Assembly (NCBI RefSeq): GCF_021018805.1
Contig: NC_086247.1
Span: 3,727,230-3,791,229 of the forward strand
Reading direction: 5' to 3'
DNA length: 64,000 bases
Source of the DNA: Prinia subflava
Taxonomy: Eukaryota; Chordata; Aves; Passeriformes; Cisticolidae
Below the pieces are notes generated by a model that ran no database searches, was not told where the DNA came from, and worked only from the letters and a program-made list of their open reading frames with translations. This document shows positions 47,226 through 58,350 of this stretch, one piece after another. The translations under genes were made by a program, and so were the position numbers. Numbering within the stretch: position 1 is the stretch's first letter; the number at the start of each line of letters is the position of its first letter.

Positions 47226-48785
47226 AATGGTACTTAACAGTAGATATTAACACCTTCCTTTACTTTCATTGTTATTAATATTAATGATCGTAATTGTTGT
47301 TATTCCTGTGTCAATTAGAAGAATAATAGAGTTATTGCTGATATTATATGCTGTTGTCATTGACCTGTAACCCTGAAGCACCTCAGAGTGCTCATCATGG
47401 GTGAGGACACCCCTGTTCTAGGCTTTCTCTGAGCCAGCCATGGTGGCCTGAGTCTCAAAGCACAAGCCAGGAGGCTGCTTGGGGAGATGCTGGAAGGAGG
47501 TGAAGAAGTGGGGACATGAGACATGTCAGCACATGAGGAAAGCGTGCAAGTCGCGGAGTTGAGAGATTCAGAAGCATTCCCCATCTCCATCACAACCTTC
47601 CTGCGTGACCTCCAAGGAAGTATTTAGAAAGCCACAGGAGACAGGAGGCAGATGCAGCTTACAATACTTAATTGCAGGTGTCTCCTTATGTGTTAATGCC
47701 TGATCTCACATTACAGCCACCAAGGAGCTCATCAGCACTGTCAGCACAGACTAATTAGCAATTTAACGGAGTGAATGTTCAGCTAACCCATTTGCCTGAA
47801 CATAAGCACCACACGTTATTTGAGATGCTTGGATGTATCTGACTGAAACCTGCTGAATCTCTTCATGGTGCGGCTCCCCACCAGTTCCATGGAGATGTTA
47901 CAGCCCCAATAAGAGGAGCACAGAGCTCTGTGCTCAACTGAGACTCATCAGTTAAATCAGTAACAACAAACAAGAGTTTTGCTTTGTGGGAAGGCTACAA
48001 TGATCAGCACCTGATTAACTCAGTTTTGGGTTTCTTTATGAATCTCACATCTGCATGGAAATCCCAAGATGAGCCAAACACTAAATCTATATTTTGAATA
48101 TACTTAAATACTTCAACCCATCCTGGAAGCTTTTAACATCTGTGAATGAGAAGACAAGCCCAGCTACATGTGCTCACCACATCGTTAACAGTGATTCACT
48201 GTTCCAGTCAGGAGCACTGCAGAAACCAGTGTGGGTCCTGCTGGCCACCCTCTGCTCCCCAGGAGTGACACATGACAAACAAGATTCCTTGTCCTTCCCC
48301 CAGGTGTGCCACAGGTTGTACTTAAGACCTTCCAGTGTCCACTCCAACCTGAATTATCCTGCAATCACAGACTCCTGCAGTAAAGCATGGATGCACAATG
48401 TAAATGTTGTACCCACCAGTGCAGCCTCATGTCAGGAAGGGTTCTTTAAGGGGCAGCTTTTTGTTGATTCTGGAATAGCATCACTTATGCCATTTGTCCT
48501 TCTCTCATATCTCCTCTGTGCCAGGAGGCCTGGGGGGCTCAGCCCTGACATCAGACCTCAGGTTACCCTGGACAGACCTGGTTGTGGAAAGCCTGCCAAG
48601 GCAGCGTGGCTGGGGCACACCTCCGCCTCCATCCAGATCCAAGCAACAGCACAGCAGGGCCAGAGTGTTGTCTTTGGCCCCCCTCCAGCAGGTGATTGAC
48701 CTTCCTGCTTCTGAACAGGGGTTTTGGCAACAAGACCCATGATCAGTATTTATTTGTGAGTCAGACAGCTAAATAGCAGTTAACC
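47226..48785. other. Non-coding region, one long open frame of doubtful meaning
   Basis: Starts with an AT-rich stretch of TTATTAAT-like repeats (47.26-47.35 kb). 47.69-47.85 kb has homeobox-type TAATTA motifs. The 201-codon plus-strand frame at 48094-48699 starts at TTG rather than ATG and ends about 90 bases before a CR1. Confidence 0.45.
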
Positions 48786-49232
48786 TACATCCAGAGAAGA
48801 GCAACAGAACTGGGGAAGGATGTAGAGCCTAAGTCTGTGAGGAACAGCTGAGGGAGCTGGGGGCACTCAGCCTGAAGAAAATGAGGTTCAGGGGTGATCT
48901 TCTTGGTCTCTACAACTCCCTGAAAGGAGGACATACCGGGTGGGAGTAGGTCTCTTCTTCCAAGTAACATGTGACAGGAAAAGAGGAAATGGCCTCAAGA
49001 TGCACCAGGGGAAATTTCAGTTGGATATTATGCAAAATTTCTTCACAAAAGGGGTAGTCAGGCATTGGAACGGGCCACTCAGGGAAGTGGTGTCACCATC
49101 CCTGAAGGGATTCAAAGGACTTGTAGATGTGACACTCGGGGAGATCATTTAATGGTGGAGTTGGCAATCCTGGGTTTATGGTTTGACTCAATGATTTTAG
49201 ACATATTTTCCAACTTATATGACTCTATCAGT
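48786..49232 (+). repeat. CR1 LINE fragment, 3' end
   Basis: Plus-strand copy: 'CCAGAGAAGAGCAACAGAA', 'CTGAGGGAGCTGGGGG', 'TCTACAACTCCCTGAAAGG', 'GTTGGATATTATGCAAAATT', 'CATTGGAACGGGCC', and a decayed tail 'TATATGACTCTATC'. Confidence 0.93.
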
Positions 49233-52200
49233 TCTATTTCAGCTGCCTTCCCTTGTGTGCTTCATTAAGCTGGTGACTTTGAGCCTTGGGCTATGGCTAC
49301 ACAACCAGCCTGGATCCCCATCCCAGGAAATTTAACACTGGTGATGGTTGTTGGATGGATCTTGTGATTTCCTCCTCCTGGCCCATAGCCATGGGAAGGA
49401 CTCTTTGTTACTCAGAACCCTGTTTAATCATTTACAGCAGGGCAGAGGTGGGGCAGGCATGGTGTCCCTGTGCTCTCGGTGCCTGGGGAGGTGTCACACT
49501 GGAGATTCTCCAAGCCTGCTCCTAAAACCCCTGCACGAGGCTGACCCAGGGACTCCTCCCCTGCTGTGGCAGAGCTCTCTGGGCGGGTTATTTCAAGGGG
49601 GTTTCAAAACACCCTATATTCCACATCCAGCTACAGATCTCCCAGGTAATGCCATTCTTTTGCTCCACACTTTGTGCCTACTTGACCCACACCCAGTTCT
49701 TTGCCCTCCCCACCCAAGGAGAAATTAATTCCTTCCCACCCACCACAAGACTCCCTTTCACACCCAGGGAGCCCTGGCCATTCCTGGTGACACAATCTCT
49801 GTCCTCAATGCTGACACTCACTCTGAGCCTCAAAATGTGCCAGTGAGCATCCCAGTACCTCCCTTGGAGTCAGGAGCAGCTCTGCAGTTCCCTTCCCCAC
49901 TGCCATGCGTTAGGGGTATTCACATTCCTGGTGGGTGAGCACCTTGCTTGAGGATCTCTGTTGGTGCCATTCCCTGAATGCTCCAGTCACAGCCCCAGAG
50001 CCCCAGGCACTGCAAACACTGTGGGAACAAGACATAAACAAGAAGTCTGTAAGAAACCTGTGTGTCACTGATGGGAGGGCCTTGTTTCCAAAGTAACTGG
50101 GTGGATCTCAAACCTCTGAGGGCGGGATTGGGACGGACATGTCAAGGTGACCTTGTCCTTCCCTCTGCCCCAAGGCAAGATCAAGCATGCCTGAACCAGT
50201 TCTGAGAGCTCTCAGTTTAACCTGCCTTTGTAACATCCAGGCCCACAACATTTGTTGCCTCCAGCTCTGCCAAGTCCATGCTTCAGTTTCCCTACCTGTA
50301 ATAGGAGGAATGGTCAGAACCAGTGGATCTATTGCTGTGTTGCTGGAGAGGAGAGAAGTGGGGAGGGAAAGCTTTGGCTGGTGATTGATGATACACAAAC
50401 ATCTGGTGAAAATCAGTAAATAAGCCTGGAGTATTGTGTACCTATGGGCAGGAACTTTGACCACATTTCCAAAGGATACCAGGTATCTCCTTTTAATTTG
50501 CAGCAAGCCTTGCTTTTTTATTTCATTGGGCATGGAGAAGTGAGGGAATCACAGAGCTGGACTTCCTGAGGAAGATCAACATTCAGTAGATTAGGCCAGC
50601 ATCCAACTGCAGTCAGGAGAATGGCAAGAGGATCATTATTTGTGTCCAACAGTACATGTATGTGACACTCGTGTGAGCACATGATTCCAAGTACACCCAA
50701 AAATGTGTTTTTAAAAGGGCAGCATTTTTATGGCACTTACAACCTCAAGATTTGAACTCTACTGCCTTGAAAGACATCTTGAGGCTCCAAAACTGGTTAT
50801 TGTGGGTCTAGGTCTGTGGTCAAGAAGAGCCTGTTTGAAGACAGGAGGTGACAAATGCTCCAACATGGGCTGTGGGTATCAAAATCCTATGGGTGCTGGG
50901 GGTCATGCAGAGGCAGGAACCTATTTCAGCTGTCTGAAACCATGAATGGACTGCACCTCTGCTGGAAAACATGAGGAGCCATGATCAAAAGGAGGCTGAA
51001 AACCAGGCTTTTAACCCCAGATGATCTACACTATAATAGTATTACAACATACATCCCAGAAACCTCCAATTTGCCAAAGGCGCAGGGAGAAAAAAACAAA
51101 ATGAAAGAGGATTTTTTTTCTCAGATTTGAACAATAGTTTTGGCACATGCCAGAGCAAACTTAACTGAAGTTGATTTGGTGTCCTATATCTTATTATGTT
51201 CCTAATTTAGCTCTCAACTCACTGCTTCAGCCAGTGACTTGATACACTAAACCTGTGTTATTAAATCATCTTGCAGCTCCCTGGGGAACAGATAAGATTC
51301 AGGATGGCTTCTCAGCATTACTGTGCAATTTAGGTCTGCTTAATTCCCTTTAGCCAAGAAATACGATGAAAATGTATCTAGGAGACCAGTAATCAGCCAT
51401 ACAGCTTCTATTCTTGACAGATGCAAAAGCCCAGCTTTCTGCTGATAGTAATTGCTGAGAACTAGGACTTCATGATTTATCCAAGGCTCTTAAGAGCTTG
51501 ATATGTGCTGTTCTTCCAGCAGGGCAATACAAAGTTTAAATATAAAACCTGCCTTGAAAAGTTCTGTGCAATCCAATCAGCCAGTATATTTCTTACAGAT
51601 GATAGCACACTGATCCTGGCATAATCCAATGTTTCATAAATGTCTTAGAAGATTAAGGCATCATTTTCTGCCCAAATGACAGAGGAGATTCACATGTCTG
51701 CAGAGTAAACACTGGCAACACTCTTGCATAAGAGCCAGCAATATTGTTAAAATTCTCCTCTGTGCTTCCTCACAAGGGCAATTACATAACCAGAAGCCTT
51801 CCATCTATCAAAATAAATCCTTTTCATTAAACAAGATGCTGTAGTGTAAGTGCACAAACACACATCCATGGGAAGGAAAGGAAGGTGGCTGGATTGAATT
51901 GCCTGACTGACCTGGCAAGATTTTAATCCTGCAGTGACTCACCACTGCTGGCTATGCTCTTTGATTGATTTCTAGTTGATTTCATGAATCGTAGACCCCA
52001 ACACGCCAGACACTTTGCCAGTCACACGTGTCCCATCCTTTATAACAGACAGGGTTTGTGCCTGCAAAGGAGAATGGGTCAGAGCAGGACTCTGGCTGAA
52101 AAACCTGCAGGTGCAGAACTGCCAAAGAAACCTCACCAGATGCTTGCCAAAATGTATCCTGCTCAGCAAAGCTCCCTTAGGGACTAGTAGTTCTGCTACT

Positions 52201-53504
52201 CCCTCTGCCAGAGGCTCCCTTAGTTCCCAGTTTATCCTAAGCTGCAGTGAGACCTGCAAGTTAGGGCAATTCCTGTCTGAATCCAAAGGTGACAGCAGAC
52301 AGGAGCAGGTGTCTGCATGTGACCTTTCATCCGGGTTCCATAGCATCCATATCATCCACCAGACATTCCCTAGCATGAGATGTCCCACTCAAGCCCATTT
52401 CCCTCTGACTATGTGGGGTGAACCTGTCACAATCTGCAACACCTCTGCATCAGTTCTACAGGTACAGCAATGGGCAGCTTTGTCACCACCTTCTATGGTA
52501 CTACACATAGCAGCTGTCCCAGGAGAAATCCCATCAAGAGCCATACACGTGTCCTCAGAACCATGTCCAGTTACAGAACCAGCAAATGTGCCAACAACTA
52601 ACCTGTAATAAAAGATCCCTGCTGTCTGCTTCCCAACAAGAGACCCTGGGAGAGCCTGGGCTTGCTTCCTCACAGGAAAGCTGTGGGATCTCTTGCCCTC
52701 ACTGGGGCTTCCCCTTGAGCTGGTAGCTCAGATTAGGACAAATACATTGTCCTCAAGGGAGATAAGGCCCAGCTGTGCAGGGGCTCTGGACAGGAGTTGA
52801 GATGAACCTCATGTTTCTGTTCTTCTTATTGCCATCCATGGTGCAGCTACATGGGAAAAATTGGGGACAGAAAGGACCAGATTTAATACACATGATCTCC
52901 TCTGAGTCAGCTGAGGAGGGATGTAATTCACTGAAGTGCCTTCCCTCGGCAGGAGAAACTTTCCTGACCACTGATAATGAACTAGCAAGAAACAGTATTT
53001 TGCTTCTCAGACCTGGCAAGCACACAGTACAGAGGGGGAATTTTTGGCAGAAGTCCTCTCAGAGAGCAGAAGGTAACATGGTAATTGGATGAAGGCAAAT
53101 GGGGAGCAAGGAGAAGGAGGCCATGATGGCATGGTCACAGTCTGCAAGACAGGTTAGGATGCTGGAAAGAGAAGCAAGCACAAGGAAAAAGAGATGGAAC
53201 AAGGAATAACTGAGACAGGGAACAAGGGGCAGGACATGGGTGTCCCCAGAGAGTGCCCACCCCCACCAGTAGCAGACATACAACAGACATACAGCACAGC
53301 TGTGACCTGCTGCTGTGTCTGGGCCTCCTAAAGGCTCTTCCCTACAGAGAAAAAACATGAAACCAGATGAGTTTATTTCTGAAAAAAATCCCACCTTATA
53401 TTTAGGCTCATCCACTTGTGATCTACCAGCCCCACATTATCTTTCACTGCCATTTCTCTGGCTTCAGTTCAGGCCCCTTGGGGTTTAAGGCTAAAAGAGT
53501 GCAA
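49233..53504. other. Non-coding region with a long CR1-free AT-rich stretch
   Basis: 51.10-51.90 kb is AT-rich unique DNA with no transposon and few long frames. Next to it, 51.97-52.67 kb is unusually poor in stop codons on both strands (see finding). No gene is recognised. Confidence 0.45.
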
Positions 53505-53790
53505 TGTCATAAAACCGCAGAATGGTTCGGTTGAAAAGGACCTTTGAGATCATCTCATTCCAACCCCCTGCCATGATCAGGGGCATCTTCCACTGTCCCA
53601 GGCTGCCCAAAGTTCCATCCAACCTGGCCATGAACACCTCCAGGGATGGCGCAGGCACACTTCTCTGGGCAACCTGTGCCAGGGTCTCACCACCCTCACA
53701 GTAATAAATTTCTATCTAATATCTGATCTAAATCTGCCCTCTTTCAGTTTAAAGCCATTTCCCCTTGTCCCCCTGTTCCCCCACCACAAC
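53505..53790 (-). repeat. CR1 LINE fragment, 3' end
   Basis: Minus-strand copy: 'AAAGGACCTTTGAGATCATC', 'CCATCCAACCTGGCCATGAA', 'CTCTGGGCAACCTGTGCCAG' and 'AAAGCCATTTCCCCTTGTCC', then truncation. Confidence 0.94.
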
Positions 53791-56397
53791 CCATCCAACT
53801 TCATTCAATACTTTCCTTGAGAAAATAAATCCCTGCTTCTGAGGCTGCAGCTGGATATCACTAGTGGCAAAAGGGGTTGATTTAACCAGTGCAGAGATCA
53901 AGGCTGGAGGATGCTGCTGTAGTCCTCCCATCACCAGCATGACCACAAAGCCACAAAGCCATCCTCCTGCAATGGCAGTTTTTGTGGTCTCAGCTCAAGT
54001 CCAGCTCTCAGACTGGGAAATTACAAGGGCAACAAAGTAAGGCAGAGAACCTAACAAACCCCTGAAATTATTCACTGCAAGAACAAGTCCTTGGAGAAGT
54101 GGATCAATGAAGCCTGCTTTTAAAAGATTGGAAGGGTTTTTACAGAGAGATTTTGAAGATTTTTTAGAAACTTCTGCTGTGTGGTAATATGTAGCATCCT
54201 TATAGCATTGTATTTCCATTAGTGGAGGCTCTGAAAGATACTTTTTTCTTTATCCAGCAATTAATGTCTGCAAAAGGGGTAGGAATTTTTAATATTGATA
54301 ATCATTGGCACTTCACCAGACTTGGCTGAAATGGGAAAGGATTCAAAGGTATGGAAGAGTGAAGGGGGAAAAACACATCAAGAGAAAGCAAGGCAGCATT
54401 AGTTTCTTATCTCCAGTATATCAGAAATCAATATCCTTAGCTACTGACTGTGGCATCCTGCTATTGCAGGAACTGGCCCTTGAAAGGTGTGTAAAGATGG
54501 CTCAGTAATTTCAGAGGTTCGGGATGACTTTGCCACTTCCTGTTAGCATTTTCAGGAAAAGCTGGGCACCCAGTGGGAGGAGGAGAGCAAACACAAGGCG
54601 ATTGTCTGAGTAACTTTCACATACATTCACACAGGCGGCTGTGCAGTCAATGGTCCCATTGAAAGTGTTTCAAAGCCGGGCACGAGATTGGTCGCAGAAA
54701 AAAAAGTTTTTGTTGGAAAGTATTAGCCCTGGAACTAAATACCTGTTGTGCTCTGCCTGTAGCAAGGTTGCAGCTTATCTCCCCAGCAGCAAGAAAGCAA
54801 CACAAGCCCTCCAGCAAAACAGCAAACAGAGGCAGGATTAATCAATAACACCCAAAAAGGAGACAGTGCAGGAACAAGCTGTTACTACTTTACTCAGAGG
54901 CCAGACCTCCTCTAAGAAGCCACTTTCAAGCATTCAAGGATGAGACAAAAAAAAGGCTTTTAAGATTAATTACTCTTTGCAAAAGATCCCCTGTGATGGA
55001 GTTTCTATGGGTCCGGGCATGGTAACACACAGGTTGTGGTGGGAACCAGAGACACCATTCATCCTCTGAGTCCCATCAGGGTAAACACAATGCTTGGGAC
55101 AGTAGAAATGTCAGAGCCTGCACCAGGCAGAAGAAAAAATACAAGGAAAACTGCTGATCCTGCAGTTGAGGGGATTGAAAAGCTGAACTGACTTAGAGCA
55201 GGTCACTTCCACAGTGCTTGGAACTGCCTTCAAATTATCCGGTCAAATGAGCGTTAGATAAGCAGAGTCCTTCTGGGCCTTCAGGGGAATTCAGACAAGA
55301 GGGTTATTCAGCAGCTGGGTGATGACTAAAACTTTCTGCAGGTGGGGGATAAATCTCTTCTGTGACCCGAGACTCAGCTGGTGCTGGAGGGCAGGCTGGG
55401 AGGTGCCTGAGGGAACCGGGGTGGCTCAGCTGGGGCAAGGTCAGAGTCCATGTCTGTGTCTGTTTTTGTCCTTCCCAGTCACCACATCCCTGGGCTCTTT
55501 GAGGAACCTTATTTCAAGAAGGGATTTTTTTTTGCTCAGATTTATATTTCTGTCAGGTTTCCTAAGTTGCCAGGGAATCCCCTTATGCAATTGCTGTGCA
55601 TGATTGTAACTCTGCTCCTGACCAACAAGTTTTACCTCTCCAATGCTGGGCTCTCAGATGTCCAAAGAAAGGTGTTTTTCAACACATGATGTGAAAATGG
55701 TGGGTGAGGAGAGCGAGATGTTTGGGATCAAAGGGTTTAAGCAAAGCATGGGATCAGTCTCTCTGTCCCCTCCATAACAGCAGAGGTGAGGACAAATCCC
55801 TGTAGAAAAGCTGGAGGATGTCCACCCTCAGACACACCTCAGATTGCAGAGATGGGCAGGAGATGGAGAGCATTCCCACCTGGTGGGAACCACCTCTACC
55901 TGCCTGCAGCCAGGGCTGGGCCTGCTCTGGGACCCTGGCAAGCACTCTGAGGCTTTGTGCAGAGGAGGGACCTGGAGAGAACCATTTCTGCAGTCTGGCA
56001 CAGGACTGTGCTTGGAGTTAGCCGAGATGGAGAGGGCTGGGAGACGGGAGTCTGGCTGCTGCCAGTGCGTCACTGCAGAGCTGGGCAAGCTGCCTGTTCC
56101 CTAATGCCTCCACTTCTGGCAGAAACTGGGATACAGCTCTGTCCCCACACTGGGCTCTGAAATCAGCTGAAGGAGGCAGGGGTTTTTCATTAGCCATCCC
56201 AAGCCCATCCCTGTGACCCTTGTGAAGGGAAAGGGCACAGTTTCCCCTGCAGCCAGCAGGGCCACATACACAGCTGCTGGTGATTCAAAGTGTATCAGTG
56301 AGGTCAATGAAGGACACTGAAGTCATTGCTCCCCCTTCACTTTCCTTTCCTCTTCTTGTCAAAACAAAGATCATCTTTTTCATGTGCTACCTGAGGA

Positions 56398-56495
56398 GAA
56401 TGGAATAATTTAAGTCAAAAAGGTCCTCCGGGCATCTCCAGTCCAATCTCCTGCTCTAATAAGGGCCATCTTCAAATTTTGGTCAGGATCTTACC
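56398..56495 (-). repeat. CR1-like 3' fragment, divergent subfamily
   Basis: 'AAAAGGTCCTCCGGGCATCT', then 'CAGTCCAATCTCCTGCTCTA' and 'GGGCCATCTTCAAATTTTGG', follow the layout of a CR1 subfamily whose 3' part reads 'CCAACCCCCCTGCTC' and 'AGGGCCAACTTCAAAG'. It is more diverged than the other copies. Confidence 0.65.
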
Positions 56496-56972
56496 CGAGT
56501 AACTTCTGGTTATTTCCAGGCGTGGACATAGCACAGTGTCCTGTGTACCTGTCCCCTCTCCAGGTGAAAAAGGTTTCCTTTGCCATGCAGGGCTCCATAA
56601 CAGAAGTGTTCAGACTGGAGGGAAGGTGGATGTTCTGTGTGGATGCACCAGAAGGAACAAATGGCAGGGAAGGGCTACACAAGCAGCAATTTCTGGTGGC
56701 ACCTGGCAGAACAAGCCAGCAAGATCCCAGCACATCTCCATACACCACCTCACGACACTCAGGATAGGATACAAAGGCCAGTGAGTAGATCCTGGTGACT
56801 TTCAGACATGGGACAGGATGGCAATGTCCAACTCGTGACATCCCTTGTCCTCCATGGCTTTGCAGGGAGCCCTGGACAGATGACTTGGCCTTGAGTGTTT
56901 TGGTGCCAGACTGGTAGGTACACACAGCTGCTGTGGGGCATGAAAATCTGGAAGCAATGAGTGACAACAAAG

Positions 56973-57010
56973 TTTTTTCTTTTTATTTCTTTTTCTTTTT
57001 CTATTTATTA
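56973..57010. repeat. T-rich (CTTTTT-like) low-complexity tract
   Basis: About 38 bases of T with interspersed C, and an A-rich tract on the minus strand. No retroposon body is recognisable beside it. Confidence 0.6.
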
Positions 57011-57887
57011 AAATTTTATCAACTCCCAACAAATACCTTCTGTTATTTGTCAAATATCTGCATGAGCAGCAAGAACAAGCTCCTGCACCTTGGGCAGCAA
57101 ATCTTTAAGTATTTGCTGATGAGAACTAACTTTCTCCACTTCATTTCATGTGTCTCCTCTGCTCTGCCTGATAAATTGGCTCCCACATCTCTGCTGAGCA
57201 AAACCTGATTAGGAGCAAACATAAGAGAAACAAACAATAAAAGGTTCCTGCCGGTTTGGAGATGAAAGGGTGCTTTTAAATCATTAAGAAAATAATGAGG
57301 GAGGTTTTCTTCCTCCAAAGCAGGAGCCTAGATGAGCTTTTAATTATTTTCTCACCCCTACAGCCCCCTTGGGAAGTTATTGCCCCAGCTGGTTGAGCTC
57401 ATTGTGGCCAAGAAGCAAGAGCAGGAGGCTGCAAGACAGGATGTCTGGGCTCCCCTCTGGTTCTGTTCCTGACCTGCTGTGGGAAACACAGCTCAGCCCT
57501 GCTCCTGATGGGCCAAGCCTGCCTGAGGGGTGGGTTTATGCAGCGTATGTCACTGCAGTTGTGATTTTCACTGACTGACCTCTATGACACTCCAATGCTT
57601 CCTTGTCTTCTGGAAGAGTCAGGAAGATTAGTTGGTGTTTGCTCAGCACTGGACAGATGCAAGGGGTGGGAGAAAGTTCCCTGCCAGCTCTTCCTTCTCA
57701 CTGAGCAGATGCAATTCTCTCTCATGGTTTCAAGGCCTGCCCTGTGCTTGCCTTTGCGTCCTCCCCTCCTGTGGCCCTTGCAGACCAAGGTCCCAGAACC
57801 TCTCCATCCAGCATGACAGGAGCCTTCCATGGGAAAAATAAGGCTCTTAAAAAGCCCTTCTCTTTCACATCTTGTTTTTGTGTCATC

Positions 57888-58350
57888 ATAGATTTATCAA
57901 ATGGTTTGGGTTGGAAAAGACCTTCAAGATCATCTTGCTCTAAACCCCCTGCCATAGGAAGGGACACTTTCCACTAGACCAGGTTGCTCAGGGCGGCATC
58001 CAGCCTGGCTTTCAACACCTCCAGGGATAGGGAAGCCACAGCTTCTCTGGGCAGCCTGTGCCAGGGCCTCAGCACCCTCACAGTTAAGAATTTTTTCCTA
58101 ACGTCTAATCTAAATCTACCCTCTCTCAGTTTGAAGCCATTCTGCCTTGTCCTATCACTGAGGGCCCTTGTCAAAACTCTCTGTTCAGATCTCTTGTAGC
58201 CCTTTCAGGTCCTGGCAGGGGCTCTGAGGTTTCACCAGAGCCCCAGTTTATCTTCTCCAGGTGGAACAACCCCAGCTCTAACAGCCTCCCTCCATAGCAG
58301 AGATTCTCCATCCCTCAGAGCACGGTCCAAGCTCCACTCTGGACAAGCTG
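57888..58350 (-). repeat. CR1 LINE fragment, 3' end
   Basis: Minus-strand copy of about 460 bases: 'GGTTTGGGTTGGAAAAGACC', 'CCAGCCTGGCTTTCAACACC', 'AGCCTGTGCCAGGGCCTCAG', 'CTGCCTTGTCCTATCACTGA' and 'GGTGGAACAACCCCAGCTCT'. Confidence 0.94.

Larger units (their letters stand above)
53791..57887. other. Non-coding region
   Basis: Contains the divergent CR1 fragment at 56.4 kb and the T-rich tract at 57.0 kb. Several overlapping frames at 55.8-56.1 kb and 56.5-56.9 kb reflect GC-rich composition. No gene is recognised. Confidence 0.45.

Noticed and set aside
46675..47237. Open frames of about 90-106 codons at 46.7-47.2 kb
   Set aside because: They lie wholly inside CR1 fragments and do not match reverse transcriptase in frame; they are artefacts of repeat sequence.
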